Shown: positions 26,908-36,063, counted from the stretch's first letter. The stretch is 64,000 nucleotides of DNA from Pseudomonas fluorescens (GCF_040448305.1 NZ_CP148752.1:6576501-6640500), one strand, 5' to 3'. Notes: a model not told the origin generated them from the letters alone. Numbers and translations: made by a program.

Positions 26908-27552
26908 TTAAACGCCGAATTGTGCGCGGTAGGCTTCCACGGCTGGCAGATGCTGCTTGAGCTGCGGATCATCAGCCAGAAACTCCAACACCTGATTCAG
27001 CGAAACGATGCTGATGACCGGAATGCCAAAGTCACGCTCGACTTCCTGGATCGCCGACAACTCGCCGTTGCCACGCTCCTGACGGTTCAGGGCAATCAGC
27101 ACGCCGGCTGCCTTGGCGCCGTCCTGGGAAGCGATGATTTGCATCACTTCACGGATCGCGGTGCCGGCGGTGATCACGTCGTCGATGATCAGAACGTCGC
27201 CGGTCAGGGGTGCGCCAACCAGGCTGCCGCCTTCGCCGTGGGCCTTGGCTTCCTTGCGGTTGAAGCACCATGGCAGGTCACGGTTGTGATGTTCGGCCAG
27301 GGCCACGGCGGTGGTCGCCGCCAATGGGATGCCCTTGTAGGCCGGGCCAAACAGCACGTCGAAGGGAATGCCGCTTTCGGCGATAGCTGCGGCGTAGAAG
27401 CGCCCCAGCTGCGCCAGGGCCGAACCCGAGTTGAACAAGCCGGCGTTGAAGAAGTAAGGACTGGTACGCCCGGACTTCAGGGTGAACTCACCGAAGCGCA
27501 AAACGCCGCGATCGATGGCAAAACGAATGAAATCGCGCTGATACGCTTGCAT
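26908..27552 (-). CDS. pyrE: Orotate phosphoribosyltransferase
   Basis: 214-aa pyrimidine biosynthesis enzyme that converts orotate and PRPP to OMP. The PRPP loop is VLIIDDVITAGTAIREV; the flexible catalytic loop is FNRKEAKAHGEGGSLVG; the N-terminal KSGRTSPYFFNAGLFNSG is also typical. The start MQAYQRDFIRFA at 27552 fits the family. Divergent from crc with an 82-base gap, as in other pseudomonads. Confidence 0.97.
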   Translation of the reverse strand: MQAYQRDFIRFAIDRGVLRFGEFTLKSGRTSPYFFNAGLFNSGSALAQLGRFYAAAIAESGIPFDVLFGPAYKGIPLAATTAVALAEHHNRDLPWCFNRKEAKAHGEGGSLVGAPLTGDVLIIDDVITAGTAIREVMQIIASQDGAKAAGVLIALNRQERGNGELSAIQEVERDFGIPVISIVSLNQVLEFLADDPQLKQHLPAVEAYRAQFGV

Positions 27553-27634
27553 GAAAAAAACCCCAAATACCACGGATTTAGCTAATTAGCTTGACGCCGT
27601 GTATCATACACGCACGCGATTTTTGGGGCCATTT

Positions 27635-28414
27635 ATGCGGATCATCAGTGTGAACGTCAATGGTATTCAGGCTGCAGTCGAGCGTGGTTTGCTCAGTTGG
27701 CTGCAAGCACAGAATGCCGACGTCATCTGCCTGCAGGACACCCGTGCCTCCGCCTTTGAACTGGATGACCCAGCCTTCCAACTGGATGGCTACTTCCTTT
27801 ATGCCTGCGATGCCGAAGTTCCCGCCCAAGGCGGCGTGGCTTTGTATTCGCGGTTGCAACCGAAGGCTGTCATCAGCGGTCTCGGTTTCGAGACGGCCGA
27901 CCGCTACGGGCGCTACCTGCAAGCCGATTTCGACAAGGTCAGCATCGCGACCTTGCTGCTCCCTTCGGGGCAGAACGGCGATGAAGACTTGAACCAGAAG
28001 TTCAAGCTAATGGACGACTTCGCCCGTTATCTGGATAAACAGCGGCGCAAACGTCGCGAGTACATTTATTGTGGCTCGCTGTACGTGGCGCAACAGAAGC
28101 TGGATATCAAGAACTGGCGCGACAGCCAGCAATCTCCGGGCTTCCTGGCACCTGAACGTGCCTGGATGGACGAGATTGTCGGCAACATGGGTTATGTCGA
28201 CGCCCTGCGTGAAGTCAGCCGTGAAGGCGACCAGTACAGCTGGTGGCCGGACAACGAACAGGCGGAGATGCTCAACCTCGGTTGGCGCTTCGACTATCAA
28301 CTGCTGACCCCGGGCCTGCGCCGCTTCGTACGCAGCGCACGCCTGCCACGCCAGCCGCGCTTCTCGCAACACGCGCCGCTGATCGTGGACTACGACTGGA
28401 CGCTGACGATCTAA
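27635..28414 (+). CDS. crc: Catabolite repression control protein Crc
   Basis: 259-aa protein with an exonuclease III fold but altered active site. It acts with Hfq on A-rich ribosome binding sites to repress catabolic mRNAs. Compared with exonuclease III, the first asparagine is kept (VNVNG), but the metal glutamate is aspartate (CLQDTR), the GDMN loop is CGSLY, the tyrosine is lost (LLLPSGQN) and SDHAP is SQHAP. These changes and the pyrE neighbour identify Crc rather than a nuclease. Followed by a strong terminator. Confidence 0.95.
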   Translation: MRIISVNVNGIQAAVERGLLSWLQAQNADVICLQDTRASAFELDDPAFQLDGYFLYACDAEVPAQGGVALYSRLQPKAVISGLGFETADRYGRYLQADFDKVSIATLLLPSGQNGDEDLNQKFKLMDDFARYLDKQRRKRREYIYCGSLYVAQQKLDIKNWRDSQQSPGFLAPERAWMDEIVGNMGYVDALREVSREGDQYSWWPDNEQAEMLNLGWRFDYQLLTPGLRRFVRSARLPRQPRFSQHAPLIVDYDWTLTI

Positions 28415-28448
28415 GTGATTTTTCACTGGACGGCCTGATAGACAGTTG

Positions 28449-28487
28449 AAAAAAATGCCCGTATCGCAAGATACGGGCATTTTTTAT
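28449..28487. terminator. Bidirectional terminator between crc and gltS
   Basis: Stem ATGCCCGTATC/GATACGGGCAT with a 4-base loop, A-run on the left and T-run on the right. The stem core CCCGTATC/GATACGGG is shared with the rpmG terminator at 19071. Confidence 0.93.
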
Positions 28488-28521
28488 GCGCTCTATTCAG
28501 GGGGGCCCAACGGCCTGAACT

Positions 28522-29727
28522 TCAAACCACGGCGAAAAACGGCAGTGCAAGGTACAACTTGATGACGATGACATTAATGATGTCGATGAAGAAAGCACCC
28601 ACCATTGGCACCACCAGGAACGCTATCTGAGAAGGCCCATAGCGCTGTGTCACCGCTTGCATATTGGCGATGGCCGTTGGCGTGGCACCCAGTCCGAAAC
28701 CGCAATGCCCTGCCGCCAATACAGCCGCGTCGTAGTTACTGCCCATCATCCTGAATGTCACAAAAATCGCAAACAGAGCCATGACCAACGTTTGCGCAGC
28801 CAGGATAATAAAAATCGGCAACGCCAGTGCAGCCAGATCCCACAACTTGAGCGACATCAGAGCGATTGCCAAAAACAGAGACAAACTGACATTCCCCAGC
28901 ACGGAGACTTCTCGCTCAAACACCTGATACACGCCAAGCGCCGAAAGCCCGTTCCGTAAAAGTACGCCCACGAACAACACGCAAACAAACGTCGGCAACT
29001 CAAATGCGGTTCCCTGAAGCCACCCATTCAGGAGTGAGCCCGCCAGCAGGCTGACAGCGATCAAAGCCAGTGTCTCGACTAGCGAAAACGACGTGATCGA
29101 GCGCTCTTTGTTCGGTTGTTCAAAGCCCTTGGGCAGCCGTGGCTTTTCCTGCTCGCAGCCGGGTGTCTGGACACGACTGATGAGCAGGCGGGCAACAGGC
29201 CCGCCAATCAAGCCGCCCAGCACCAGGCCAAACGTTGCAGAAGCCATTGCCAACTCAGAGGCAGAGGCCAGACCGAACTTCTCGCTGAACGTCGCCCCCC
29301 ATGCAGCACCTGTACCGTGACCACCTGCCAGAGTAATCGAGCCTGTCAACAAGCCCATCAACGGATCGAGCCCCAACGCCGTTGCGAGCCCGATGCCCAT
29401 GGCATTCTGGATCATCAGAAGTCCGACAACCGCCAGCAGAAAGATCCCCACTATGCGTCCGCCCTTCTTCAGGCTGGCGAAGTCTGCGCTCAAGCCAATC
29501 GTGGCAAAAAAAGCCAACATCAAGGGAGTTTGCAGCGAGGTATCAAATCGGATTTCAATATCGAGAGTTCTTAAAGCCAGAAGACCCAAGGCAACCACCA
29601 GGCCGCCTGCTACAGGTTCCGGGATATTATAAGTACGTAAAAAACCGACACGCGAGACAAGAGCGCGCCCCAACAAAAGTACTAAAGAGGCGGCGACAAG
29701 TGTTCCATAAAAATCGAGCTGAAGCAT
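28522..29727 (-). CDS. gltS: Sodium/glutamate symporter
   Basis: 401-aa inner-membrane protein with about ten hydrophobic segments, of the GltS (ESS) family that imports glutamate with sodium. The two re-entrant loop motifs GGHGTGAAWG and GHCGFGLGATPTAIANM are intact. The start MLQLDFYGTLVAASLVLLLG matches the family N-terminus; an upstream GTG at 29808 adds 27 uncharacteristic residues. The Shine-Dalgarno region (AAAAGCAAGAAT, 9-20 bases before the ATG) is A-rich and could be a target of Hfq/Crc. G+C is somewhat lower than in neighbours. Confidence 0.93.
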   Translation of the reverse strand: MLQLDFYGTLVAASLVLLLGRALVSRVGFLRTYNIPEPVAGGLVVALGLLALRTLDIEIRFDTSLQTPLMLAFFATIGLSADFASLKKGGRIVGIFLLAVVGLLMIQNAMGIGLATALGLDPLMGLLTGSITLAGGHGTGAAWGATFSEKFGLASASELAMASATFGLVLGGLIGGPVARLLISRVQTPGCEQEKPRLPKGFEQPNKERSITSFSLVETLALIAVSLLAGSLLNGWLQGTAFELPTFVCVLFVGVLLRNGLSALGVYQVFEREVSVLGNVSLSLFLAIALMSLKLWDLAALALPIFIILAAQTLVMALFAIFVTFRMMGSNYDAAVLAAGHCGFGLGATPTAIANMQAVTQRYGPSQIAFLVVPMVGAFFIDIINVIVIKLYLALPFFAVV

Positions 29728-30039
29728 TTGGGATATTCTTGCTTTTACATTCAGGGGCGAACTTTTTACCTGGACACGCCTCTTGAACAGGTTGATCAAT
29801 CTCAACACTGACTAGTATTAGATTCAGAGGCCGTCAATGGCCAGAATATATCGAAATATTTCTTTATAAATATTACTTGCGGCAACTTTATCAATCGCCA
29901 AGTCTCATTGCCAAGCATACAAGCCGTACTGAGCTTTGCAGTTTGTGACTAAACGTGTAAGAAATTTTATTTGCACGAATGAACTTCGCTTGAATAGCGA
30001 GCGACCAAGTACGCAACATTAGAGATTAATCTGATTGCA
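29728..30039. other. A/T-rich intergenic region upstream of gltS
   Basis: About 310 bases with no gene that I can support. Markedly A/T-rich (for instance ATATTTCTTTATAAATATTA near 29855-29875), suitable for promoters of gltS, but I could not pick one with confidence. Confidence 0.55.
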
Positions 30040-30072
30040 AAAAAACAAATGCCCCAACATGTCGGGGCACTT
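30040..30072 (-). terminator. Intrinsic terminator of the DUF4870 gene
   Basis: On the minus strand a stem of TGCCCCGACA and its partner TGTTGGGGCA (30050-30069) is followed by TTTGTTTTTTT. Lies about 40 bases past the stop of the DUF4870 gene. Confidence 0.85.
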
Positions 30073-30110
30073 GTATTGAACTGCGCTTAAAATAGCATCA
30101 GCGTCTTGGC

Positions 30111-30479
30111 TTACTTGATCAACCGCCATGTGAACGGGTACCGGTAAGGCTGCCCTTCATTGGCTTTCACCCCGGCAATGATCGTCAGCACCAGCGCACC
30201 AATCGCGATCAGGCCAAACAGGAAGAACCCGATAATCAACAGCATCAGCAGGAAGCAGATAGCCGAGGCGATCGCGACAGTGATCTGAAAATTCAGCGCT
30301 TCCTTGCCCTGGGCATCGATGAACGGGTCCATCTCACGCTTCATCTGCCAGAGAATCAGCGGGCCGATGATCGTGCCAAACGGAATCCAGATCCCCAGCA
30401 AGGCGGACAAGTGGCAAAACATGGCCCACTGACGCACCTCTTGGCTCGGCGTGGGCAGCGGCAGTTGCTCGTCACTCAT
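30111..30479 (-). CDS. DUF4870 membrane protein
   Basis: 122-aa small inner-membrane protein of the DUF4870 (formerly Tic20-like) family. Three hydrophobic segments follow a short polar N-terminus; MFCHLSALLGIWIPFGTIIGPLILW and KEALNFQITVAIASAI (about residues 58-75) are the family hallmarks. Function is unknown. It lies between gltS and rph, the usual Pseudomonas position, and has its own terminator. Confidence 0.88.
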   Translation of the reverse strand: MSDEQLPLPTPSQEVRQWAMFCHLSALLGIWIPFGTIIGPLILWQMKREMDPFIDAQGKEALNFQITVAIASAICFLLMLLIIGFFLFGLIAIGALVLTIIAGVKANEGQPYRYPFTWRLIK

Positions 30480-30507
30480 GGTGTCCTCCTTGCCTGGAGC
30501 AGTCCGG

Positions 30508-31230
30508 TCAGTCGGCCAATGCGGCCTTTTGCAATTCGAAGATCTCGTTCATGCCTTTCTTGGCCAGTTCAAGCATCGCGTTCAGCTCTTCAGGCTGGAA
30601 CGGCGCGCCTTCGGCAGTGCCCTGGACTTCGATGAAGCCGCCAGCGCTGGTCATCACCACGTTCAGGTCGGTCTCGGCGGCCGAGTCTTCCAGGTAGTCG
30701 AGGTCGAGCACAGGCTCACCCTTGTACATGCCCACGGAAACCGCAGCGATCATTTGCTTGACCGGGTCGCCGCCCTTCAGGCCGCCACGCTTCTTGATGA
30801 CTTTCAAGGCATCGATCAGCGCAACCATGGAACCGGTGATCGAAGCCGTGCGGGTACCGCCATCAGCCTGGATCACATCGCAGTCGACGTACAGGGTGAC
30901 ATCGCCCAGCTTGGACATGTCCAGCGCAGCGCGCAGGGAACGACCGATCAGACGCTGGATTTCCAGGGTGCGGCCGCCTTGCTTGCCGCGGCTGGCTTCA
31001 CGCTGGTTACGCTCGCCGGTAGCGCGCGGCAGCATGCCGTACTCGGCGGTCAGCCAACCCTGGCCCTGGCCTTTCAGGAAACGCGGTACGCCCGGTTCAA
31101 CGCTGACGGTGCAGATGACCTTGGTATCGCCAAACTCGACCAGCACAGAACCCTCGGCGTGTTTGGTGTAGTTGCGGGTGATGCGGATCGAGCGGAGCTG
31201 ATCGGCAGCGCGACCACTTGGACGTATCAT
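30508..31230 (-). CDS. rph: Ribonuclease PH
   Basis: 240-aa phosphorolytic 3'-5' exoribonuclease that trims tRNA 3' ends. The N-terminal MIRPSGRAADQLRSIRITRNY, the phosphate-binding QADGGTRTASITG and the GLKGGDPVKQMIAAVSVGMY region are highly conserved. The start at 31230 fits this N-terminus; the longer frame is not conserved. Divergent from yicC. Confidence 0.97.
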   Translation of the reverse strand: MIRPSGRAADQLRSIRITRNYTKHAEGSVLVEFGDTKVICTVSVEPGVPRFLKGQGQGWLTAEYGMLPRATGERNQREASRGKQGGRTLEIQRLIGRSLRAALDMSKLGDVTLYVDCDVIQADGGTRTASITGSMVALIDALKVIKKRGGLKGGDPVKQMIAAVSVGMYKGEPVLDLDYLEDSAAETDLNVVMTSAGGFIEVQGTAEGAPFQPEELNAMLELAKKGMNEIFELQKAALAD

Positions 31231-31377
31231 AGGGAGTACCTGTACTGGGGACGGAAAACTGCGGAGCATTATAGAGCCGACGGCCGCCACTGGGCACTTC
31301 TAAAAAATTCCGCCGACGACCGAGGGCTCTGCACCGCGCGTCGGTGCAGGCCTGCCGCTCTTTGTCACACCGTGTGT

Positions 31378-31407
31378 TTGGGCGCATCCGCGCCACTGCG
31401 CTACAAT
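31378..31407 (+). promoter_or_regulatory. Possible sigma-70 promoter of yicC
   Basis: TTGGGC (31378-31383) and TACAAT (31402-31407) with an 18-base spacer, 92 bases before the yicC start. The -10 is good and the -35 matches only in its TTG. Confidence 0.4.
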
Positions 31408-31498
31408 CCTGCGCCTTTGCTGCCAGTCGGCTTTAATTCATTGATATCGGATTCCCGGAACCTCGGTTCTGTGCCGATCTGCCTTGCGAGGTACCTCC

Positions 31499-32362
31499 AT
31501 GGTGCACAGCATGACCGCCTTCGCCCGCGTCGAGAAAGTCGGCGTCCAGGGCACCCTGAGCTGGGAACTGCGGTCGGTCAACAGCCGCTACCTGGAACCC
31601 CACCTGCGCCTGCCGGAATCCTTCCGCGACCTCGAGGGCGCTGTTCGTGAAGCCCTGCGCCAGGGTGTATCGCGGGGCAAGCTCGAATGCACCCTGCGCT
31701 TCACCGAAGAAAACACCGGCAAAGCACTGCAAATCGATCAGGAGCGCGCCGCGCAACTGGTCGCCGCCGCCGAGACCATCGCCAGCCTGATCAAGAACCC
31801 GGCAGCGCTGAACCCGCTGGAAGTCCTGGCCTGGCCCGGCGTACTGGTAGGCGACGCCACTGACCCGCAAGCCTTGAACGCCGAAGCGCTGGCACTGTTC
31901 AACCAAGGCCTCAAGGAACTGAAGGCCGGCCGCGAGCGCGAAGGCGCGGAGCTGGCGCGGCTGATCAACGAGCGCCTGAGCGCCATTGAAGAAGACGTGG
32001 TGACCTTGCGCGAACTGGTCCCGCAAATGCTCGCCACCCAGCGCCAGAAAGTCCTCGACCGCTTCGCCGACATGAAGGCCGAGATGGATCCGCAGCGCCT
32101 GGAGCAGGAAATGGTCATGCTCGCGCAAAAAAGCGACGTCGCCGAAGAACTGGATCGCCTGAGCACTCACATCATCGAAGTTCGCCGGGTGCTCAAATCC
32201 GGCGGTGCCGCCGGTCGGCGCCTGGACTTCCTGATGCAGGAACTCAACCGCGAAGCCAATACACTGGGCTCCAAAGCCTTCGACCCGCGCAGCACCCAGG
32301 CTGCGGTCAACCTCAAGGTGTTGATCGAGCAGATGCGCGAACAAGTGCAGAATATTGAGTAA
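31499..32362 (+). CDS. YicC family endoribonuclease
   Basis: 287-aa YicC protein. The N-terminal HSMTAFARVE and SVNSRYLEPHLRLPE and the C-terminal GRRLDFLMQELNREANTLGSKA are diagnostic; the latter contains the conserved acidic and histidine/asparagine residues linked to endoribonuclease activity in recent work on the E. coli protein. The middle is helical and may be coiled coil. It is first in a run yicC-gmk-rpoZ-spoT; gmk starts 13 bases after its stop. Confidence 0.93.
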   Translation: MVHSMTAFARVEKVGVQGTLSWELRSVNSRYLEPHLRLPESFRDLEGAVREALRQGVSRGKLECTLRFTEENTGKALQIDQERAAQLVAAAETIASLIKNPAALNPLEVLAWPGVLVGDATDPQALNAEALALFNQGLKELKAGREREGAELARLINERLSAIEEDVVTLRELVPQMLATQRQKVLDRFADMKAEMDPQRLEQEMVMLAQKSDVAEELDRLSTHIIEVRRVLKSGGAAGRRLDFLMQELNREANTLGSKAFDPRSTQAAVNLKVLIEQMREQVQNIE

Positions 32363-32375
32363 GGCTACCCCCGAC

Positions 32376-32996
32376 ATGACACACAGCACCGGCACCCTGT
32401 ACATCATTTCCGCCCCTTCGGGCGCGGGCAAGAGCAGTCTGGTCAAGGCCCTGACCGACGCAAATCCGGAGATCCGCGTCTCGGTCTCCCACACCACCCG
32501 CGCCATGCGTCCCGGTGAAGTGAATGGCGTGAACTATCACTTCGTCGACCGCAGCGAGTTCGTGAAGATGATCGAGCACGGGGATTTCCTCGAGCGCGCC
32601 GAAGTGTTCGGCAATCTCTACGGCACTTCGCAAAGCCACCTGCAGCAGACCCTGGACGAAGGCCACGACCTGATTCTGGAAATCGACTGGCAAGGTGCCG
32701 AGCAAGTGCGCAAGCTGATGCCTCAGGCCCGCTCGATCTTCATTCTGCCGCCGTCATTGCAGGCCCTGCACCAGCGTCTGACCAATCGCGGCCAGGACAG
32801 TGACGAAGTCATTGACGGCCGGATGCGCGAAGCCGTCAGCGAAATGAGCCACTACGTCGACTACGACTACCTGATCATCAACGACGATTTCGCCCACGCG
32901 CTGCACGACCTGAAGGCGATTTTCCGCGCCAATCAGCTGATTCAAAAGCGTCAGCAGCAGCGTCACGGCAAATTGCTGGCTGAATTGCTCGGTTAA
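32376..32996 (+). CDS. gmk: Guanylate kinase
   Basis: 206-aa enzyme phosphorylating GMP or dGMP with ATP. P-loop SAPSGAGKSSL near residues 11-21; GMP-binding SHTTRAMRPGEVNGVNYHFV; and DLILEIDWQGAEQVR. The start MTHSTGTLYIISAP is 13 bases behind yicC. It supplies GDP/GTP close to the ppGpp gene spoT, a grouping conserved across gammaproteobacteria. Confidence 0.97.
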   Translation: MTHSTGTLYIISAPSGAGKSSLVKALTDANPEIRVSVSHTTRAMRPGEVNGVNYHFVDRSEFVKMIEHGDFLERAEVFGNLYGTSQSHLQQTLDEGHDLILEIDWQGAEQVRKLMPQARSIFILPPSLQALHQRLTNRGQDSDEVIDGRMREAVSEMSHYVDYDYLIINDDFAHALHDLKAIFRANQLIQKRQQQRHGKLLAELLG

Positions 32997-33063
32997 TCAG
33001 CTCTTCCCAAAACCGCTGCAAGGGCTTTACATTGGCACTTGTAGCGCGTTGAAGGGCTTGGTC

Positions 33064-33101
33064 AAAAAATCAGCGCTTCCCTAAACGCTGGTGATTTTTT
33101 A
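33064..33101 (+). terminator. Intrinsic terminator after gmk
   Basis: Imperfect stem AAAAAATCAGCG.../CGCTGGTGATTTTTT with a bulged G and a loop of about 9 bases, ending in T6. It separates gmk from rpoZ, so rpoZ-spoT probably has its own promoter within 33102-33163. Confidence 0.75.
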
Positions 33102-33163
33102 AACTGTCGAGTCCGCTCGCCCATCCGGGCAGCGCGCATATTGCATTTGCTACGAGGAAGACC

Positions 33164-33427
33164 ATGGCCCGCGTAACCGTTGAAGACTGCCTAGAACACG
33201 TGGATAACCGCTTTGAGCTGGTCATGCTCTCTACCAAGCGTGCCCGTCAACTGGCCACCGGCGGCAAAGAGCCGAAAGTAGCATGGGAAAACGACAAGCC
33301 TACCGTCGTCGCCCTGCGCGAAATCGCTGAAGGCCTGATCGACTACGCAGCTATCGCCGAAGCCGAAATCGTTGAAGATGAACCGCTTTTTGCTGCATTC
33401 GAGGACGAGTCCAACGAGGCCGTCTAA
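33164..33427 (+). CDS. rpoZ: RNA polymerase omega subunit
   Basis: 87-aa omega subunit; MARVTVEDCLEHVDNRFELV and the ALREIAEGLIDY helix are typical. Omega helps assemble RNA polymerase and forms part of a ppGpp-binding site in many proteobacteria, which fits its place 57 bases before spoT. The ribosome binding site GAGGAAGACC is strong. Confidence 0.97.
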   Translation: MARVTVEDCLEHVDNRFELVMLSTKRARQLATGGKEPKVAWENDKPTVVALREIAEGLIDYAAIAEAEIVEDEPLFAAFEDESNEAV

Positions 33428-33484
33428 GCCTATGCCTGGTCGACGTAGCACGGCGCGGGATAAAAGCTTACGGCAGGAGATATC

Positions 33485-35590
33485 ATGCCGAGCATAGACG
33501 CCCTCGCCGATCGCTTATCGACCTACCTCGGCAAGGACCAGGTCAATCTGGTCCGCCGAGCGTATTTCTACGCCGAACAAGCCCACGACGGCCAACGCCG
33601 CCGTAGCGGCGAGGCGTACGTCACGCACCCACTCGCGGTTGCGAATATTCTTGCCGACATGCACATGGACCATCAGAGCCTGATGGCCGCGATGCTGCAT
33701 GACGTGATCGAAGACACCGGTATTGCCAAGGAAGCGCTGCAAGCGCAGTTCGGCGAAACCGTGGCCGAACTGGTCGACGGGGTCAGCAAACTGACCCAGA
33801 TGAACTTCGAGACCAAGGCCGAGGCACAAGCCGAAAACTTCCAGAAAATGGCCATGGCCATGGCCCGCGACATTCGCGTGATCCTGGTCAAGCTGGCCGA
33901 CCGCCTGCACAACATGCGCACGCTGGAAGTGCTGTCCGGGGAAAAACGCCGGCGCATCGCCAAGGAAACCCTGGAAATCTATGCACCCATCGCCAACCGG
34001 CTGGGCATGCACGCCATCCGCATAGAATTCGAAGACCTCGGCTTCAAGGCCATGCACCCGATGCGTTCCGCGCGGATCTACCAGGCGGTCAAACGCGCCC
34101 GGGGCAACCGCAAGGAAATCGTCAACAAGATCGAAGAATCCTTAAGCCACTGCCTGGCCATCGATGGCATTCAGGGCGAGGTCAGCGGTCGCCAGAAACA
34201 CCTCTACGGCATCTACAAGAAAATGCGCGGCAAGCGTCGGGCCTTCAACGAGATCATGGACGTCTACGCGTTCCGGATCATCGTCGACAAGGTCGATACC
34301 TGCTACCGCGTGCTGGGTGCTGTACATAACTTATATAAACCACTGCCGGGGCGCTTCAAGGATTACATCGCGATCCCCAAGGCCAACGGCTATCAGTCGC
34401 TGCACACCACGCTGTTCGGCATGCACGGTGTTCCGATCGAGATCCAGATCCGCACCCGTGAAATGGAAGAAATGGCCAACAACGGCATCGCTGCCCATTG
34501 GCTGTACAAGTCCAGCGGCGACGAGCAGCCGAAAGGCACCCATGCCCGCGCCCGCCAGTGGGTCAAGGGCGTGCTGGAAATGCAGCAACGCGCTGGCAAC
34601 TCGCTGGAATTCATCGAAAGCGTGAAGATCGACCTGTTCCCGGACGAGGTCTACGTGTTCACGCCCAAAGGCCGGATCATGGAGCTGCCCAAGGGCTCCA
34701 CGGCGGTCGACTTCGCTTACGCGGTACACACCGACGTGGGCAACAGCTGCATCGCCTGCCGGATCAATCGTCGTCTCGCGCCGCTGTCCGAACCGCTGCA
34801 AAGCGGCTCCACGGTCGAGATCGTCAGCGCTCCCGGCGCGCGGCCGAACCCGGCCTGGCTCAACTTCGTGGTCACCGGCAAGGCGCGCACGCACATTCGC
34901 CATGCACTGAAACTGCAACGCCGCTCCGAATCCATCAGCCTCGGCGAGCGCCTGCTGAACAAGGTCCTCAACGGCTTCGACAGCTCGCTGGAGAAAATCC
35001 CGGCCGAACGCGTCAAGGCCATGCTCGTCGAGTACCGCCTGGAACTGATCGAAGATTTGCTCGAAGACATCGGCCTGGGCAATCGCATGGCCTATGTGGT
35101 GGCCCGCCGGTTGCTGGGCGAAGGCGAACAGTTGCCAAGTGCAGAAGGCCCGCTGGCGATTCGCGGCACCGAAGGCCTGGTACTCAGCTACGCCAAGTGT
35201 TGCACGCCGATCCCGGGCGACCCGATTGTCGGCCACCTGTCCGCTGGCAAAGGCATGGTCGTGCACCTGGACAACTGCCGCAACATCAGCGAAATCCGCC
35301 ACAACCCGGAAAAATGCATCCAGCTCTCGTGGGCCAAGGACGTTACCGGCGAATTCAACGTCGAACTGCGCGTCGAACTGGAACACCAGCGCGGCCTGAT
35401 CGCCCTGCTGGCCAGCAGCGTCAACGCCGCCGACGGCAACATCGAGAAAATCAGCATGGACGAACGCGATGGTCGCATCAGCGTGGTCCAGTTGGTGGTC
35501 AGCGTGCACGACCGCGTGCACCTGGCCCGCGTGATCAAGAAACTGCGCGCCTTGACCGGGGTGATTCGCATCACCCGCATGCGCGCCTAA
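33485..35590 (+). CDS. spoT: Bifunctional (p)ppGpp synthetase/hydrolase SpoT
   Basis: 701-aa RelA/SpoT homologue. Domains in order: HD hydrolase (about 25-175; HPLAVANILADMHMD and MAAMLHDVIEDTGI), synthetase (about 225-340; GRFKDYIAIPKANGYQSLHT), TGS (about 385-445; VYVFTPKGRIMELPKGSTA), zinc-finger/helical region with CCTPIPGDPIVGH, and C-terminal ACT (about 625-700). The intact HD motif means it can degrade ppGpp, so SpoT, not RelA. AGGAGATATC gives a good ribosome binding site. ridA follows after 24 bases. Confidence 0.97.
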   Translation: MPSIDALADRLSTYLGKDQVNLVRRAYFYAEQAHDGQRRRSGEAYVTHPLAVANILADMHMDHQSLMAAMLHDVIEDTGIAKEALQAQFGETVAELVDGVSKLTQMNFETKAEAQAENFQKMAMAMARDIRVILVKLADRLHNMRTLEVLSGEKRRRIAKETLEIYAPIANRLGMHAIRIEFEDLGFKAMHPMRSARIYQAVKRARGNRKEIVNKIEESLSHCLAIDGIQGEVSGRQKHLYGIYKKMRGKRRAFNEIMDVYAFRIIVDKVDTCYRVLGAVHNLYKPLPGRFKDYIAIPKANGYQSLHTTLFGMHGVPIEIQIRTREMEEMANNGIAAHWLYKSSGDEQPKGTHARARQWVKGVLEMQQRAGNSLEFIESVKIDLFPDEVYVFTPKGRIMELPKGSTAVDFAYAVHTDVGNSCIACRINRRLAPLSEPLQSGSTVEIVSAPGARPNPAWLNFVVTGKARTHIRHALKLQRRSESISLGERLLNKVLNGFDSSLEKIPAERVKAMLVEYRLELIEDLLEDIGLGNRMAYVVARRLLGEGEQLPSAEGPLAIRGTEGLVLSYAKCCTPIPGDPIVGHLSAGKGMVVHLDNCRNISEIRHNPEKCIQLSWAKDVTGEFNVELRVELEHQRGLIALLASSVNAADGNIEKISMDERDGRISVVQLVVSVHDRVHLARVIKKLRALTGVIRITRMRA

Positions 35591-35614
35591 GCCCCTAATT
35601 ACAAGGAGTCCTAC

Positions 35615-35995
35615 ATGACCAAGACTGTTATCACCAGCGACAAGGCCCCGGCCGCCATCGGCACTTACTCCCAGGCGATCAAGGCTGGCAACACCGTTTA
35701 CATGTCAGGTCAGATTCCCCTGGACCCAAAAACCATGGAACTGGTTGAAGGCTTCGAAGCCCAGACCGTCCAGGTGTTCGAGAACCTCAAGGCCGTTGCT
35801 GAAGCCGCTGGTGGTTCGTTCAAGGACATCGTCAAGCTGAACATCTTCCTCACCGACCTGAGCCACTTCGCCAAGGTCAACGAGATCATGGGCAAGTACT
35901 TCGACCAGCCTTACCCTGCACGCGCCGCCATCGGCGTAGCAGCCCTGCCAAAGGGTTCGCAGGTTGAAATGGATGCCATCCTGGTCATCGAGTAA
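35615..35995 (+). CDS. ridA: RidA, 2-iminobutanoate/2-iminopropanoate deaminase
   Basis: 126-aa canonical RidA, with the arginine of the active site in PYPARAAIGVAALPKGSQVEMD. It hydrolyses the enamine/imine products of PLP-dependent dehydratases, protecting other PLP enzymes. It stands behind spoT, its usual place in gammaproteobacteria. Distinct from the paralogue in the dad operon (7354-7707), with which it shares the fold but limited sequence. Confidence 0.95.
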   Translation: MTKTVITSDKAPAAIGTYSQAIKAGNTVYMSGQIPLDPKTMELVEGFEAQTVQVFENLKAVAEAAGGSFKDIVKLNIFLTDLSHFAKVNEIMGKYFDQPYPARAAIGVAALPKGSQVEMDAILVIE

Positions 35996-36001
35996 TGCGT
36001 A

Positions 36002-36024
36002 CGGCGCAGCCTCGGGCTGCGCCG
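36002..36024 (+). terminator. Hairpin after ridA
   Basis: Stem CGGCGCAGCC/GGCTGCGCCG with loop TCG, seven bases past the ridA stop. No T-run follows, so termination would be weak or only mRNA 3'-end protection. Confidence 0.55.
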
Positions 36025-36063
36025 ACTGCTCTGCTGTAAAGAATGCTTGAAAGGATTCCACCC

